NCBI RefSeq assembly: GCF_000740775.1
Contig: NZ_JFGS01000029.1
Location: 1-51,118 of the forward strand
DNA length: 51,118 nt
Reading direction: 5' to 3'
DNA from: Haematobacter missouriensis
Lineage (GTDB): Bacteria > Pseudomonadota > Alphaproteobacteria > Rhodobacterales > Rhodobacteraceae
The notes below the pieces were generated by a model. The model was not told the DNA's origin. It saw only the letters and a list, made by a program, of their open reading frames with translations, and made no database searches. A program made the translations under genes and the position numbers. This document shows positions 43,768 to 51,118 of the stretch, piece after piece. Within the stretch, counting starts at the first letter, position 1. Each line of letters starts with the position of its first letter.

Positions 43768-44316
43768 TCAGGCGTCCTGCGGCAGGCGGAGCAGATCGGC
43801 CGAGGTTTCGCGCCAGAAGGGATCGACCAACCGGGCCTCCAGCGCAGCGGCACGGTAACGCAGCCGTCTCGCATCACCGGGGTCCAAGGCCCGGAACGCC
43901 ATACCGCGCAGGCGGCTGGCCTCGGTCACCATCCTGCGTGCCTCGGCATCGGATGCGACTGGCTGTTGCCAGAGAATAATGCCGGCGCGGATTTCGCCAG
44001 CGAGGACCAGACGTTGATCTTGGTCCTGAATGAGCATGATGCGCGGCTGAAAATACGGGAAGCCGTCCGGCCCCGTGCAAATATCACCGCGCGACAGGCG
44101 CAAGGCTGCGGCCAGGATGGCCTCTTCCGGTGACGGGCATTCGCCAAGCGGGATCATGCGGTCGAAACTGTTCGCCACGTCACTGGCGTCATAGCTGGCG
44201 ACGCCGAGGCACGAGATGCGCAGCGGCAGCTTCTGCGACCGATAAAGCGCGGGCAGAACATCGACAGCCAGAATATGACCGATGGAACGGAAGGTTTCGG
44301 AACGGGCAAAGGTCAT
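43768..44316 (-). CDS. Hypothetical protein preceded by leader family I
   Basis: The protein has 182 residues from ATG 44316, which has GGAG 9 bp upstream; a GTG at 44325 is possible but lies against the Shine-Dalgarno. MTFARSETFRSIGHILAVDV, LPLRISCLGVASYDASDVAN, SPEEAILAAALRLSRGDICT, and a helical C-terminus with several Arg/Ala stretches. I do not recognise the family. Its leader (44330-44404) is shared with ardC and the parB-like gene, which hints at a DNA-related role during transfer. Confidence 0.7.
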   Translation of the reverse strand: MTFARSETFRSIGHILAVDVLPALYRSQKLPLRISCLGVASYDASDVANSFDRMIPLGECPSPEEAILAAALRLSRGDICTGPDGFPYFQPRIMLIQDQDQRLVLAGEIRAGIILWQQPVASDAEARRMVTEASRLRGMAFRALDPGDARRLRYRAAALEARLVDPFWRETSADLLRLPQDA

Positions 44317-44329
44317 CGGGCTCACTCCA

Positions 44330-44404
44330 TGACGGGCGCCGGTGAGCCTCTCTCTCCAGCCATCAACCCGTCACGGCCGAACGGCCCGCACTCTTCCTCT
44401 CTGA
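44330..44404 (-). ncRNA. Leader family I, copy A (radC-motif-like RNA)
   Basis: In the transcript UGACGGG (44367-44373) pairs with CCCGUCA (44330-44336), and inside it GCUGG pairs with CCGGC around an AGAGAGAGGCUCA loop. A short hairpin GGCCG-UU-CGGCC precedes the main stem, and a GAGGAAGAG purine run precedes that. The structure ends one base before the GGAG of the 44316 gene. Copies B (47652) and C (49132) keep the pairs with changed bases. Confidence 0.65.
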
Positions 44405-44514
44405 CCGGCGCGCGCCCCCGGTTCCGCTGTCGGCGATGGGGATCATCGCAAGGCTGGAGGCCCGAAGCGCGGGCTGCCGCGTTCGGGCCGTCGGGGGTGA
44501 GACGCTTTCGCGCC

Positions 44515-44679
44515 TTATTCCCACGGGTCCAGTTCCAGCTTCACCATGTCGTCGTCGCCGTCGAACTCGGCGGCAGGGCAAGCGGCGTGGGTGCCGTCTC
44601 CGGCCTGGAACACAACGATCGAAACCATCAGCGTGGTGGCGAGGCTGGCGGCGAAGGCAGTGGCATCTGCATAGGACAT
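44515..44679 (-). CDS. Small hypothetical protein (54 aa)
   Basis: ATG 44679 is preceded by AGGAG at 10 bp. The product has a hydrophobic N-terminal half (SYADATAFAASLATTLMVSI, then VVF), possibly a membrane helix, and an acidic tail (EFDGDDDMVKLELDPWE). A perfect 8-bp hairpin lies 25 bp upstream (44704-44722). No family is recognised. Confidence 0.55.
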   Translation of the reverse strand: MSYADATAFAASLATTLMVSIVVFQAGDGTHAACPAAEFDGDDDMVKLELDPWE

Positions 44680-45096
44680 GGGTTCCGGCTCCTGTCTTAG
44701 GAGGCGGGGGACCATCCCCCGCGCGACAGGCGCCCGAAGTGTCTGACCGGATCTGCAATCACCTGAGGGCGTTCGGACTTTTTCCGAATCCCCGAGGGCG
44801 GCACGCGCGCGTAAGCCGACCCCTTTGGGGTTGAATGTCAAAGAGACGGATCGGACCAAGGTTCGCGAATGGAAGCGGGGGTGGTTTTTCGTATCCGACT
44901 GGATGCCGGATACCCGTCGCAGATGCTCTGCCGCGCCAGCCTTGCCACCATGCTGGCATCAGGATTGTGTTCCCTTCAGGCCAGAGATGGCTGCCGCTTG
45001 TCCTGAAGGAGACGGCGGATTGCATGGTGAAGCCGGAATGGCCCCGTCCGGTGCAGACCTCCCATCCTCACGGCCCGATACCCTGTGATCGGGTCT
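44680..45096. other. Gene-poor gap of 417 bp
   Basis: I see no convincing gene. The hairpin GCGGGGGA-CCA-TCCCCCGC at 44704-44722 stands before the 54-aa gene. A T-rich GACTTTTTCC patch at 44777-44786 and short open frames on both strands have no supporting start signals. The promoter of the 54-aa gene presumably lies here. Confidence 0.4.
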
Positions 45097-45402
45097 TCAG
45101 CTCCAAAGCCCATCGGCAATTTCTCGGGCGATCATCGCGCGTGCTTTCATCATCAGATCGTCGCCCGATGTGTCGATATGACCATAGAACCGCGTACGGC
45201 CGCCATGGGCGGTCCATTCGGCGTAGCGGCAATATTCACGTGCATCGAGGCGGAACACGCGCATGTCTTCGGCCCAATGGGGTTTTGGTTCCACGACAAC
45301 GGTGATGCCGTCGCGGGTTTCCTCCCAGGGCAGCGTGCGCTCCATCGGACGGTTCTCCCGATCCTGCGCAAAGATTTCGTCAATGCTGATGCTGGCAGCC
45401 AT
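45097..45402 (-). CDS. Hypothetical protein (101 aa)
   Basis: From ATG 45402 (GGAG 7 bp upstream) the protein reads AASISIDEIFAQDRENRPME, then VFRLDAREYCRYAEWTAHGG and DLMMKARAMIAREIADGLW. It is soluble, mixed alpha/beta and of unknown family. A terminator-like hairpin separates it from the parB-like gene upstream, so it may have its own promoter in 45403-45470. Confidence 0.65.
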   Translation of the reverse strand: MAASISIDEIFAQDRENRPMERTLPWEETRDGITVVVEPKPHWAEDMRVFRLDAREYCRYAEWTAHGGRTRFYGHIDTSGDDLMMKARAMIAREIADGLWS

Positions 45403-45469
45403 GGCGGCTCTCCAAAGAAAAAGCCCGATCACGAGGACCAGGCGAGTTGCGGAAACGGAGGGTGATAAA

Positions 45470-45491
45470 CGGGGCGACCGAGGCCGCCCCG
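45470..45491 (-). terminator. Terminator after the ParB-like gene
   Basis: On the minus strand CGGGGCG-(8 nt)-CGCCCCG forms a perfect 7-bp stem 8 bp past the stop at 45500, followed by TTTATC. The T-run is short. Confidence 0.55.
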
Positions 45492-45499
45492 CATGCGTG

Positions 45500-47641
45500 C
45501 TATTCAGCAGCGACCATATGCTGTTCTTCCTCGTCGTCAGCCGGGTCGTCCTCGCCATCGCCGGAGAGGAAATCGGGCAGATCGTCGGCTTCCGCCGCAA
45601 CGCCCGATGCCGGATCGACTTCGATACCTTCGTCCACCATGCGCAGCGGCTCAGGCAGCCAACCGGTATCGGCCAGCAGGCGTTCGGCTTCCTTGGCCAT
45701 GTCGCCCTTCTTGAGGTGTCCGATCAGATCGGCGGCCCGGTCGCTGGCCCCTTCGCGCACGGCCTCAAGGATACGCGGCTTGGTCACGCGGCCGAGATAA
45801 TTGCGAACCGTCGGCCGCCAGCCCATGGCCACCATGTCGAGGCCGGTCGAACGGGCCAGCCGGTCAGCCTGCGACAGGCGGATGTCCAGCCCATGCTGGC
45901 TGACGCCCGCGCCGCTATAGGGGTTGGGTTTTTCATAGAGCGCGTTGACACCGTAGCTGACGCAATGGGCGAGCAGATCCATGCGCGACCCATCATCTAG
46001 ATCGGTCAGCCAATCCCAGAGGGCGGCATCGTCTGCCGGGACATGATCGCCCCAGCGTTCGTGCCGGTCTGCAATGGCCTTGGCTGAGGCGCTATCGCGC
46101 AGATCTTCGGCCTGTGTGGGCAGATCCACTTTTCGGACCTGCGCTTCCAGGCAGCCCTTGCTGGAATGAGGCATGAAGCGATCCATGACCAGCCGGTGCA
46201 GCAGTGCCGTCATGGCGACATGCGGGTTCACCGCCACCGCATCCCGCAGCGCCAATGTGCGATGCGCGGTCAGCTCGCTGACCAGACGATCGGGCAGCGG
46301 CTTGATGGTGTCGGCCTCGTCTTCCTCCTCGGTTTCGACCGGCTGGCCGCCCAGCGTGATAACCGCATGCATGCGGCTCGCCTCCGGTTCGGCGCGCTGG
46401 ATCACCTCGCCAGTTTCCGGGTCAACGATCTCGGCCTCCGGTTCCGCAGGCGTTTCGTCCTCGGCGCGAACATAGCCGCGTTCGATCAGCAATGCGCCAT
46501 CGGCGTCGATGCTGATGAAGACACCCGCCATGCCGATCTGGTCCGGCTCGAAGGTCATCGGACGGCGCTCGAAGGTTTCCAGCGCCTGTTCGATCTCACC
46601 GAGGCGGGCGTCGATCTCGTCAGGCAGTTCGTCGGCCTCGCCATATTCGGCTTCAAGGCGGTCATATTCGTCGCGCAATGCCTCGCGGGTGGCGCGCTCC
46701 TCTTCGCTCAAATCGACCGTGGTGCCGACAATCTGGCGAAGGCCATGGTCGTGACCATAGGGAAAGGTGATGGCGACCTCGATCCATTTCCATCCCTCGG
46801 CGGCGATGGTTTCGGCCTCGGCCTTCAGCTTTTCGCCGACCAACCGGTCCAGCAGCACCGGATCCTGGAGCCAACCGCCATCGTCCTGCTGGAAAAGATC
46901 GCGCAGCACACAGCCGCCAGCGTCCTCATAGGCATCGATGCCGACGTAGAGCGCCCGCTTATCGGCGGCGCGCACCGTGGTTTCGGTCAGTAGGCGCCGG
47001 ATGTGGTAGGGTTCTTTCTGCCAGCCATCCTTGATCGCCTCCCAGACCTGCTCCTGACGGGCATGGTCAGAACTGACGCTGAAAGCCATGAGTTGTTCGA
47101 GCGTCATGCCGTCCTCGGCATAGATTTCGAGCAACGCGGGTGAGACAGAAATGAGCCGCAGGCGCTGTTTCACCACCTTGGCATCCAGGAAGAAGGCGGC
47201 GGCGATGGCTTCCTCGGACATGCCCTTGTCGCGCATGGCCTGGAAGGCGCGGAACTGGTCCAGCGGATGCAGCGGCGCGCGTTCGATATTCTCGGCAAGC
47301 GACATCTCGTCGATCAGCACATCGGCGCTGGCTTTCGACACCACGCAGGGGACCGGCGCGATCTTGGCGAGGCGCTTCTGCTTGACCAGCAGTTCCAGCG
47401 CCCGGAAGCGGCGACCGCCGGCGGGCACCTCAAAAATGCCGGTTTCCTTGCCCTCGGCATCCACCACCGGGCGGACATGCAGGGACTGGATCAGGCCGCG
47501 ACGGGCGATGGACTCGGCCAACTCCTCGACCGAGATCCCGGCCTTGACGCGCCGGACGTTGGACTGGGAAAGCACCAGCTTGTTGAAGGGAATATCGCGC
47601 GAGGACGACAGGGTGATCTTCTGAGCGGCAGTAGCCATCAT
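45500..47641 (-). CDS. Large ParB/Spo0J-like DNA-binding protein
   Basis: The protein has 713 residues, or 712 from the second ATG at 47638; GGAG serves both. The ParB/Srx-like domain (about 15-120) is clear: IPFNKLVLSQSNVRRVKAGI, EVPAGGRRFRALELLVKQKR and MSLAENIERAPLHPLDQFRA. An HTH follows (GMSEEAIAAAFFLDAKVVKQ, then RLRLISVSPALLEIYAEDGM). The long C-terminal 500 residues, with acidic stretches, have no recognised domain. It is not next to a ParA gene, so it may act as a CTP-dependent clamp or nuclease-like protein rather than a partition factor. Its leader belongs to family I. Confidence 0.9.
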   Translation of the reverse strand: MMATAAQKITLSSSRDIPFNKLVLSQSNVRRVKAGISVEELAESIARRGLIQSLHVRPVVDAEGKETGIFEVPAGGRRFRALELLVKQKRLAKIAPVPCVVSKASADVLIDEMSLAENIERAPLHPLDQFRAFQAMRDKGMSEEAIAAAFFLDAKVVKQRLRLISVSPALLEIYAEDGMTLEQLMAFSVSSDHARQEQVWEAIKDGWQKEPYHIRRLLTETTVRAADKRALYVGIDAYEDAGGCVLRDLFQQDDGGWLQDPVLLDRLVGEKLKAEAETIAAEGWKWIEVAITFPYGHDHGLRQIVGTTVDLSEEERATREALRDEYDRLEAEYGEADELPDEIDARLGEIEQALETFERRPMTFEPDQIGMAGVFISIDADGALLIERGYVRAEDETPAEPEAEIVDPETGEVIQRAEPEASRMHAVITLGGQPVETEEEDEADTIKPLPDRLVSELTAHRTLALRDAVAVNPHVAMTALLHRLVMDRFMPHSSKGCLEAQVRKVDLPTQAEDLRDSASAKAIADRHERWGDHVPADDAALWDWLTDLDDGSRMDLLAHCVSYGVNALYEKPNPYSGAGVSQHGLDIRLSQADRLARSTGLDMVAMGWRPTVRNYLGRVTKPRILEAVREGASDRAADLIGHLKKGDMAKEAERLLADTGWLPEPLRMVDEGIEVDPASGVAAEADDLPDFLSGDGEDDPADDEEEQHMVAAE

Positions 47642-47651
47642 AGTTACTCCA

Positions 47652-47724
47652 TGACGGACGCCGGGGAGCCTCTCTCTCCGGCTATCAGCCCGTCACGAAG
47701 CGAAGCGCCGCCCTCTTCCTCTGA
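47652..47724 (-). ncRNA. Leader family I, copy B (before the ParB-like gene)
   Basis: In the transcript UGACGGG (47689-47695) pairs with UCCGUCA (47652-47658), with a G-C to G-U change compared with copy A. The inner stem is GCCGG/CCGGC, where copies A and C have GCUGG/CCGGC. The loop AGAGAGAGGCUCC is almost unchanged. The preceding hairpin is GCG-CUU-CGC. The structure ends directly before UGGAG, the ribosome-binding site. Confidence 0.65.
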
Positions 47725-47762
47725 AGAGAGCGACGCCAGCCGCAGAACCTGAAACCCGGAAA

Positions 47763-48158
47763 TCAGGCACTCCGGTTTTCTGTATCGGCGGATGTACGGG
47801 AAAAGCTCGCACCGACGCGGTAGAGCAGACGTTCAGCGGCGCGGATGCTGCCGGTCTCGCGGGCGGCCTCGGCCCAGACCGAGATCGGGAAATCGCCGGT
47901 GAACAGCAGATCGCGCTCGATCTCCATGCCGAAGGGCAGCCGGACTGACTGAATCTCGCTCAGGCTCCACGACCCCAGTTCGGGATAGCCGAGATCGGCC
48001 AGACCGAACATGATGTCGCCATCCTCATCCAGTTCGGTGGCAAGCCAGACGCCCTCGCCGAGGGGGTTGAAGAACTTCACGACCGGGATGTGATCCTGAT
48101 CGCGCTGGCGTCCATTCGCCAACAGGCGGTCGCGCTGTGCGCCGGTCAGAAGGATCAT
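47763..48158 (-). CDS. DUF2958 family protein
   Basis: The protein has 131 residues from ATG 48158, overlapping the ardC stop (ATGA). ILLTGAQRDRLLANGRQRDQ, then HIPVVKFFNPLGEGVWLATE, LDEDGDIMFGLADLGYPELG and SWSLSEIQSVRLPFGMEIER match the DUF2958 family, found next to ArdC and Sno-type genes on plasmids. The function is unknown. Confidence 0.88.
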   Translation of the reverse strand: MILLTGAQRDRLLANGRQRDQDHIPVVKFFNPLGEGVWLATELDEDGDIMFGLADLGYPELGSWSLSEIQSVRLPFGMEIERDLLFTGDFPISVWAEAARETGSIRAAERLLYRVGASFSRTSADTENRSA

Positions 48159-49117
48159 GCCGCAGCCCTCCGGTCGGTTACGCTCGCATCCGACTCCCCG
48201 GTGTCCTCGGCAGGGAGATGCGACAGCAACCAGTCCGCCGCCTTGCTGGCCTGCGAGGCCGCGCGGACAATGGCGCGGGAATCCTCGCGCATGACTTCCA
48301 GCCACGACCCGATGTAATCGGCATGGCGGACGGTCGGCACGATCCCGAGCGCGGCGCAGCTGAAAGCCGCGGTTTGCTCGGCAATCATTTCCTCGAAGGC
48401 GTATTTCTTCGAGCCGAACGAGCCGGTCAGATCGCGGTTGAGACGGCTATGATGGCCGCTGGCGTGACCCAGCTCGTGCAGGGCCGTTCTGTGCCAGTTG
48501 ATCGGCTCGAAATAGGCTTGCGGAGGCGGCACCTGCACATAGTCGAGCGAGGGCATGTAGAAGGCGCGATCGCCGCCAATGCGGAAGTCGATGCCGGTGG
48601 CATGGATCAGCGCCTCGACCCGAGGTTCGATCAGGCCCGGCGGCGGTGGCGGCGCGACTGCCGTGATGTCATCGGGCAGACCATCGCATTGTGCGGCATT
48701 GAAGACTGTGAACCGCTTCAGAAACGGTATGGCATGCGCATCTTCACCCGTCTCGCGGGCACGGCGTTTCTCGTCCTCGGGGGTGAAACGATCTGCATAA
48801 ACGACGGTGGTGCCACGTTCGCCCTTTCTGACATTGCCGCCAAGCGAAAGGGCCTGGCGGAAAGTCAGCCACGCCTGACCGGGGAAGCCGTGCTGGATGA
48901 CAGCGCCCCAAAGGATCAGAATATTAATACCGGAATAGGACCGGCCGGTTGAAGCATTTCTCGGCAGGCCCAGCGGGGCGGTATCAGGCGACGCACCCCA
49001 AGGCTGGACCCATGGCAACCGCCCTTGCTCCAGCTCGGCGATGATCTTGTTGGTGATGTCGTCGTAAAGGTTGCTGCGCGCGCCACCTTCCGCGAGGTTA
49101 CGACCCTGTCTGGCCAT
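48155..49117 (-). CDS. ardC: ArdC-like antirestriction protein
   Basis: The 320-residue protein has an N-terminal ssDNA-binding ArdC domain (SNLYDDITNKIIAELEQGRL, PWVQPWGASP, GRSYSGINILILWGAVIQHG, FRQALSLGGNVRKGERGTTV) and a C-terminal zincin-like metallopeptidase domain with HRTALHELGHASGHHSRLNR (HELGH) and FEEMIAEQTAAFSCAALGI. ArdC proteins protect incoming single-stranded element DNA from restriction. It is first in its operon, followed by DUF2958, and carries a family I leader. Confidence 0.93.
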   Translation of the reverse strand: MARQGRNLAEGGARSNLYDDITNKIIAELEQGRLPWVQPWGASPDTAPLGLPRNASTGRSYSGINILILWGAVIQHGFPGQAWLTFRQALSLGGNVRKGERGTTVVYADRFTPEDEKRRARETGEDAHAIPFLKRFTVFNAAQCDGLPDDITAVAPPPPPGLIEPRVEALIHATGIDFRIGGDRAFYMPSLDYVQVPPPQAYFEPINWHRTALHELGHASGHHSRLNRDLTGSFGSKKYAFEEMIAEQTAAFSCAALGIVPTVRHADYIGSWLEVMREDSRAIVRAASQASKAADWLLSHLPAEDTGESDASVTDRRAAA

Positions 49118-49131
49118 CGGGATGATCTCCG

Positions 49132-49202
49132 CGACGGGCGCCGGAAGCCTCTCCTCCAGCCATCAACCCGTCACGGAAAATCCGTCCGCACTCTCACTCT
49201 GA
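49132..49202 (-). ncRNA. Leader family I, copy C (before ardC)
   Basis: In the transcript UGACGGG (49167-49173) pairs with CCCGUCG (49132-49138), with a U-A to U-G change compared with copy A. The inner stem is GCUGG/CCGGC around AGGAGAGGCUU. The preceding hairpin is ACGGA-UUU-UCCGU, different in sequence from copies A and B but paired. CGGAG, the ribosome-binding site, follows directly. Confidence 0.65.
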
Positions 49203-49306
49203 AGGGGGCGTTGCGGGGTCTCCCCGCAGAAGGGGTCGGCCGAGACATTGGCTCGTCCGCAGGGGAAGGCTTTCCCCTCAAGGTTTCCCTTGTCGGACAC
49301 TCCATA

Positions 49307-49343
49307 TTGAAAACTGTCAGAAAACTGCCTATCTTTCTGACAG
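49307..49343 (+). promoter_or_regulatory. AbiE operon promoter and inverted-repeat operator
   Basis: TTGAAA (49307-49312) and TATCTT (49330-49335) are spaced by 17 bp. A perfect 10-bp inverted repeat, CTGTCAGAAA (49314-49323) and TTTCTGACAG (49334-49343) with a 10-bp spacer, lies across the promoter, and its right arm runs into the AGGAG ribosome-binding site. AbiEi antitoxins are known to repress their own promoter from inverted repeats. Confidence 0.65.
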
Positions 49344-49353
49344 GAGTTTTGCT

Positions 49354-49947
49354 GTGCAACATTTGACCGAACAGATACTGGCCTATGCCGAGCGACTTCC
49401 GGAAGGAACGCCGCTGGCCGCGAAGAGCCTGCTCCATCTCGGCAACCGCGCGGGGGTGGATCAAGCCTTGTCGCGTCTTGCCGTACGCGGACAACTGATC
49501 CGCGCCGGACGAGGCGTTTATCTGCACCCCATCAAGAGTCGGTTTGGCACGCGCGCTCCTTCGATAGAGCAGGCGGTCGAGGCTCTGGCGGCACAACGAG
49601 GTGAGATTATCGTACCGAATGGCGCGGCTGCGGCAAACGCGCTCGGGCTGACGACGCAGGTCCCGGTTCGCTCCGTCTATCTGACATCAGGTCGTAGCCG
49701 CACCATGACCCTGGGCAAGCAGCTTGTGGAGTTGCGGCATGCACCGCGCTGGCAGCTCGCTCTGGCCGATCGACCGGCAGGACAAGCGGTTCGCGCTTTG
49801 GCCTGGCTCGGCCCTGAGAAGGCAGAAACGGCGCTTAAGACCCTGAAAGGAAAATTGCCCCCAACAGCGTTTGGCGAATTGGTGACGGCTGCACCTCAGT
49901 TTCCGACATGGCTGGCTCGAAGCGTCAGCAAGGCTGCTCATGGCTGA
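49354..49947 (+). CDS. AbiEi-type antitoxin (DUF6088-like)
   Basis: The protein has 197 residues from GTG 49354, with AGGAG 7-8 bp upstream. The N-terminal winged helix (TPLAAKSLLHLGNRAGVDQA, then LSRLAVRGQLIRAGRGVYLH) binds DNA. The remaining part (EQAVEALAAQRGEIIVPNGA, QVPVRSVYLTSGRSRTMTLG) matches the AbiEi C-terminal antitoxin domain. It should repress the operon and counter the nucleotidyltransferase. The stop overlaps the toxin start by 8 bp. Confidence 0.88.
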   Translation: MQHLTEQILAYAERLPEGTPLAAKSLLHLGNRAGVDQALSRLAVRGQLIRAGRGVYLHPIKSRFGTRAPSIEQAVEALAAQRGEIIVPNGAAAANALGLTTQVPVRSVYLTSGRSRTMTLGKQLVELRHAPRWQLALADRPAGQAVRALAWLGPEKAETALKTLKGKLPPTAFGELVTAAPQFPTWLARSVSKAAHG

Positions 49948-50953
49948 GCCCTTTTTGTCTTTGACAGCCCAGGATCGTCGCGACGCATTGGGCGTAGCCG
50001 CCGATCGCTCGGGACGGCCCGCCCATCTGCTTGAAAAGGATGTCTGGGTCGTCTGGGCGCTTCAGACAATTTTCGGTTCTGCCTTCGGCGACCATCTTGC
50101 CTTCAAGGGTGGAACCTCGCTTTCAAAGGCCTATGGCATCATCCAGCGCTTCTCGGAAGATGTCGATCTGACCTATGACATCCGGGCAATAGCGCCTGAT
50201 CTGGTCGGCGATAATGGTGAGGGCCTGCCGACAACACGTAGCGAAGAAAGGCGCTGGTCCAAAGCAGTGCGCCACCGGCTGCCGGAATGGATTTCAGCTA
50301 CAGTGCAGCCATTGATCGCCGACGTCATTGGCGCGCAGGGTGTTTCGGCTGTGACGCGGGTCGAGGGTGAAAAGCTCTTCATCGACTATGAGGCGACCTC
50401 CGCCGGTTCCGGTTATGTCGCGCCCAGCGTCATGTTGGAATTCGGAGCTCGCTCGACGGGCGAACCGGCCAGCCTGCGCGATGTGATCTGCGATGCAGCC
50501 GGTCTGGTTGACGGTGTGACATTTCCGACAGCGACACCGCGGGTGATGCATGCCGAGCGAACGTTCTGGGAGAAAGCGACCGCGATCCATGTCTTCTGCT
50601 TACAGGAGCGGCTTCGCGGGGAGCGCTTTGCACGCCATTGGCATGACATTGTCCGTTTGGATGGTTCCGGGATTGCGGCAGCAGCATCGGCGGATCGAGA
50701 TCTTGCCCAAGCAGTGGCCAGACAGAGTATGTTTTTCGCCGAGAAGGCGGCTGATGGCGCGTCCGTCGACTATGAGGCTGCTGTAAATGGATTGTTGCAG
50801 CTCGTGCCGGGCGGCGAAGCGCGCACGGCACTCGCCTCCGATTATGCGCAAATGATTGAGGACGGGTTATTGCTTGAGGACGCGGAGTCGTTCGAGGTTC
50901 TGATCGAGCGATGCGCAGGCATTGCCGATCGGGTGAACCGCTCTGTGAAGTGA
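49940..50953 (+). CDS. AbiEii/AbiGii-type nucleotidyltransferase toxin
   Basis: The 337-residue protein has the nucleotidyltransferase motifs of the family: AFKGGTSLSKAYGIIQRFSE, then DVDLTYDI (GGTSLSK and SEDVDL), followed by the conserved FWEKATAIHVFCLQERL and RHWHDIVRLD. Related toxins add nucleotides to tRNA or otherwise inactivate targets and cause growth arrest or phage abortive infection. It is coupled to the antitoxin. It probably helps keep the element and may defend against phage. Confidence 0.9.
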   Translation: MAEPFLSLTAQDRRDALGVAADRSGRPAHLLEKDVWVVWALQTIFGSAFGDHLAFKGGTSLSKAYGIIQRFSEDVDLTYDIRAIAPDLVGDNGEGLPTTRSEERRWSKAVRHRLPEWISATVQPLIADVIGAQGVSAVTRVEGEKLFIDYEATSAGSGYVAPSVMLEFGARSTGEPASLRDVICDAAGLVDGVTFPTATPRVMHAERTFWEKATAIHVFCLQERLRGERFARHWHDIVRLDGSGIAAAASADRDLAQAVARQSMFFAEKAADGASVDYEAAVNGLLQLVPGGEARTALASDYAQMIEDGLLLEDAESFEVLIERCAGIADRVNRSVK

Positions 50954-50964
50954 GGGGGAAAAAG

Positions 50965-51118
50965 GTGACGACCTATTTTACGGATCGTGAGTACGGGGCA
51001 CGTCCTGCAACAATCGATGTCATTGACGAGCGCCTGTGGGCGGGCCTTTTCAGCTTGATCCAGACGAGGATTGGCGATGGCTCGTTTGGCTTGCAGATTC
51101 CGAGGTTATCCGGCCAGG
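50965..51118 (+). CDS. Partial gene running off the window end
   Basis: GTG 50965 (GAGGGGG upstream) opens a frame that stays open to the last base: TTYFTDREYGARPATIDVID, then ERLWAGLFSLIQTRIGDGSF. It begins 11 bp after the AbiEii stop and may be in the same operon. The fragment is not recognised. Confidence 0.6.
   Translation, partial: MTTYFTDREYGARPATIDVIDERLWAGLFSLIQTRIGDGSFGLQIPRLSGQ

Noticed and set aside
1..51118. CRISPR arrays, tRNA or rRNA genes, integrase and att sites
   Set aside because: No regularly spaced repeat array, no tRNA-like cloverleaf and no tyrosine or serine recombinase gene was seen; the element ends must lie outside the window.

Overview
The window is about 51 kb of GC-rich DNA (roughly 60-63% by eye). 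Most of it is the backbone of a conjugative element, either an integrative and conjugative element (ICE) or a plasmid, of the rep/par/traF/relaxase/traG/trb type. That gene set, its DUF families (DUF2274, DUF736, DUF2840, DUF2285, DUF2493, DUF2958), the IS66, IS256 and IS1182 elements and the codon use all point to an alphaproteobacterium (Rhodobacterales, Sphingomonadales or Rhizobiales). The layout resembles Tn4371-like ICEs. No integrase, att site, tRNA gene or CRISPR array is visible, so ICE versus plasmid cannot be settled here.

Region 1 (1-10930) is an accessory and insertion-sequence zone. It holds the right part of an IS66 element, a divergent LysR/TetR regulator pair with two palindromic operators, an IS91-family transposase fused to a fragment of a ygiQ radical-SAM gene, an oleate hydratase gene, and an IS256 element split by an IS1182 element. 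The IS1182 has perfect 18-bp ends and a 5-bp target duplication. The IS256 itself has no matching target duplication and its flanks are two broken genes.

Region 2 (10931-31117, nearly all minus strand) is the transfer and maintenance core. In transcription order it holds a frameshifted DUF6499/DUF2285 gene, an excisionase-like HTH gene, repA, parA, a small RHH/parB-like gene, DUF2840, traF, DUF736, a lytic transglycosylase, a candidate oriT, a DUF3363 relaxase, traG (frameshifted), a CopG-type regulator, and the mating-pore operon trbBCDEJKLFGI ending in DUF2274. An iteron/DnaA-box cluster that looks like an origin lies inside the repA reading frame.

Region 3 (31246-35864) carries small regulators and cargo: a second DUF2285 gene, an XRE regulator on a 20-bp palindrome, a hipBA toxin-antitoxin pair, a second DUF736 gene, a four-helix membrane protein and an orphan DUF6998-like protein. 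Region 4 (35897-49117, minus strand) is a DNA-processing block. It holds ArdC, DUF2958, a 713-aa ParB-like protein, several uncharacterised small proteins, a giant strawberry-notch (Sno) helicase split by a frameshift, a Toprim protein and DUF2493. Region 5 (49300-51118) is an AbiE-type toxin-antitoxin operon with a clear promoter/operator, followed by a gene cut by the window end.

The most interesting signals are two families of conserved, structured 5' leaders that abut or contain the ribosome-binding site. One precedes ardC, the parB-like gene and an uncharacterised gene, with a possible variant before sno; compensatory base changes support it, and it resembles the known radC RNA motif. 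The other precedes the DUF736 and DUF2493 genes, and in both the Shine-Dalgarno sequence is paired in the 3' arm. Three conserved backbone genes (traG, the DUF6499/DUF2285 gene and sno) each carry an apparent single-base frameshift, which means either decay of the element or assembly error.
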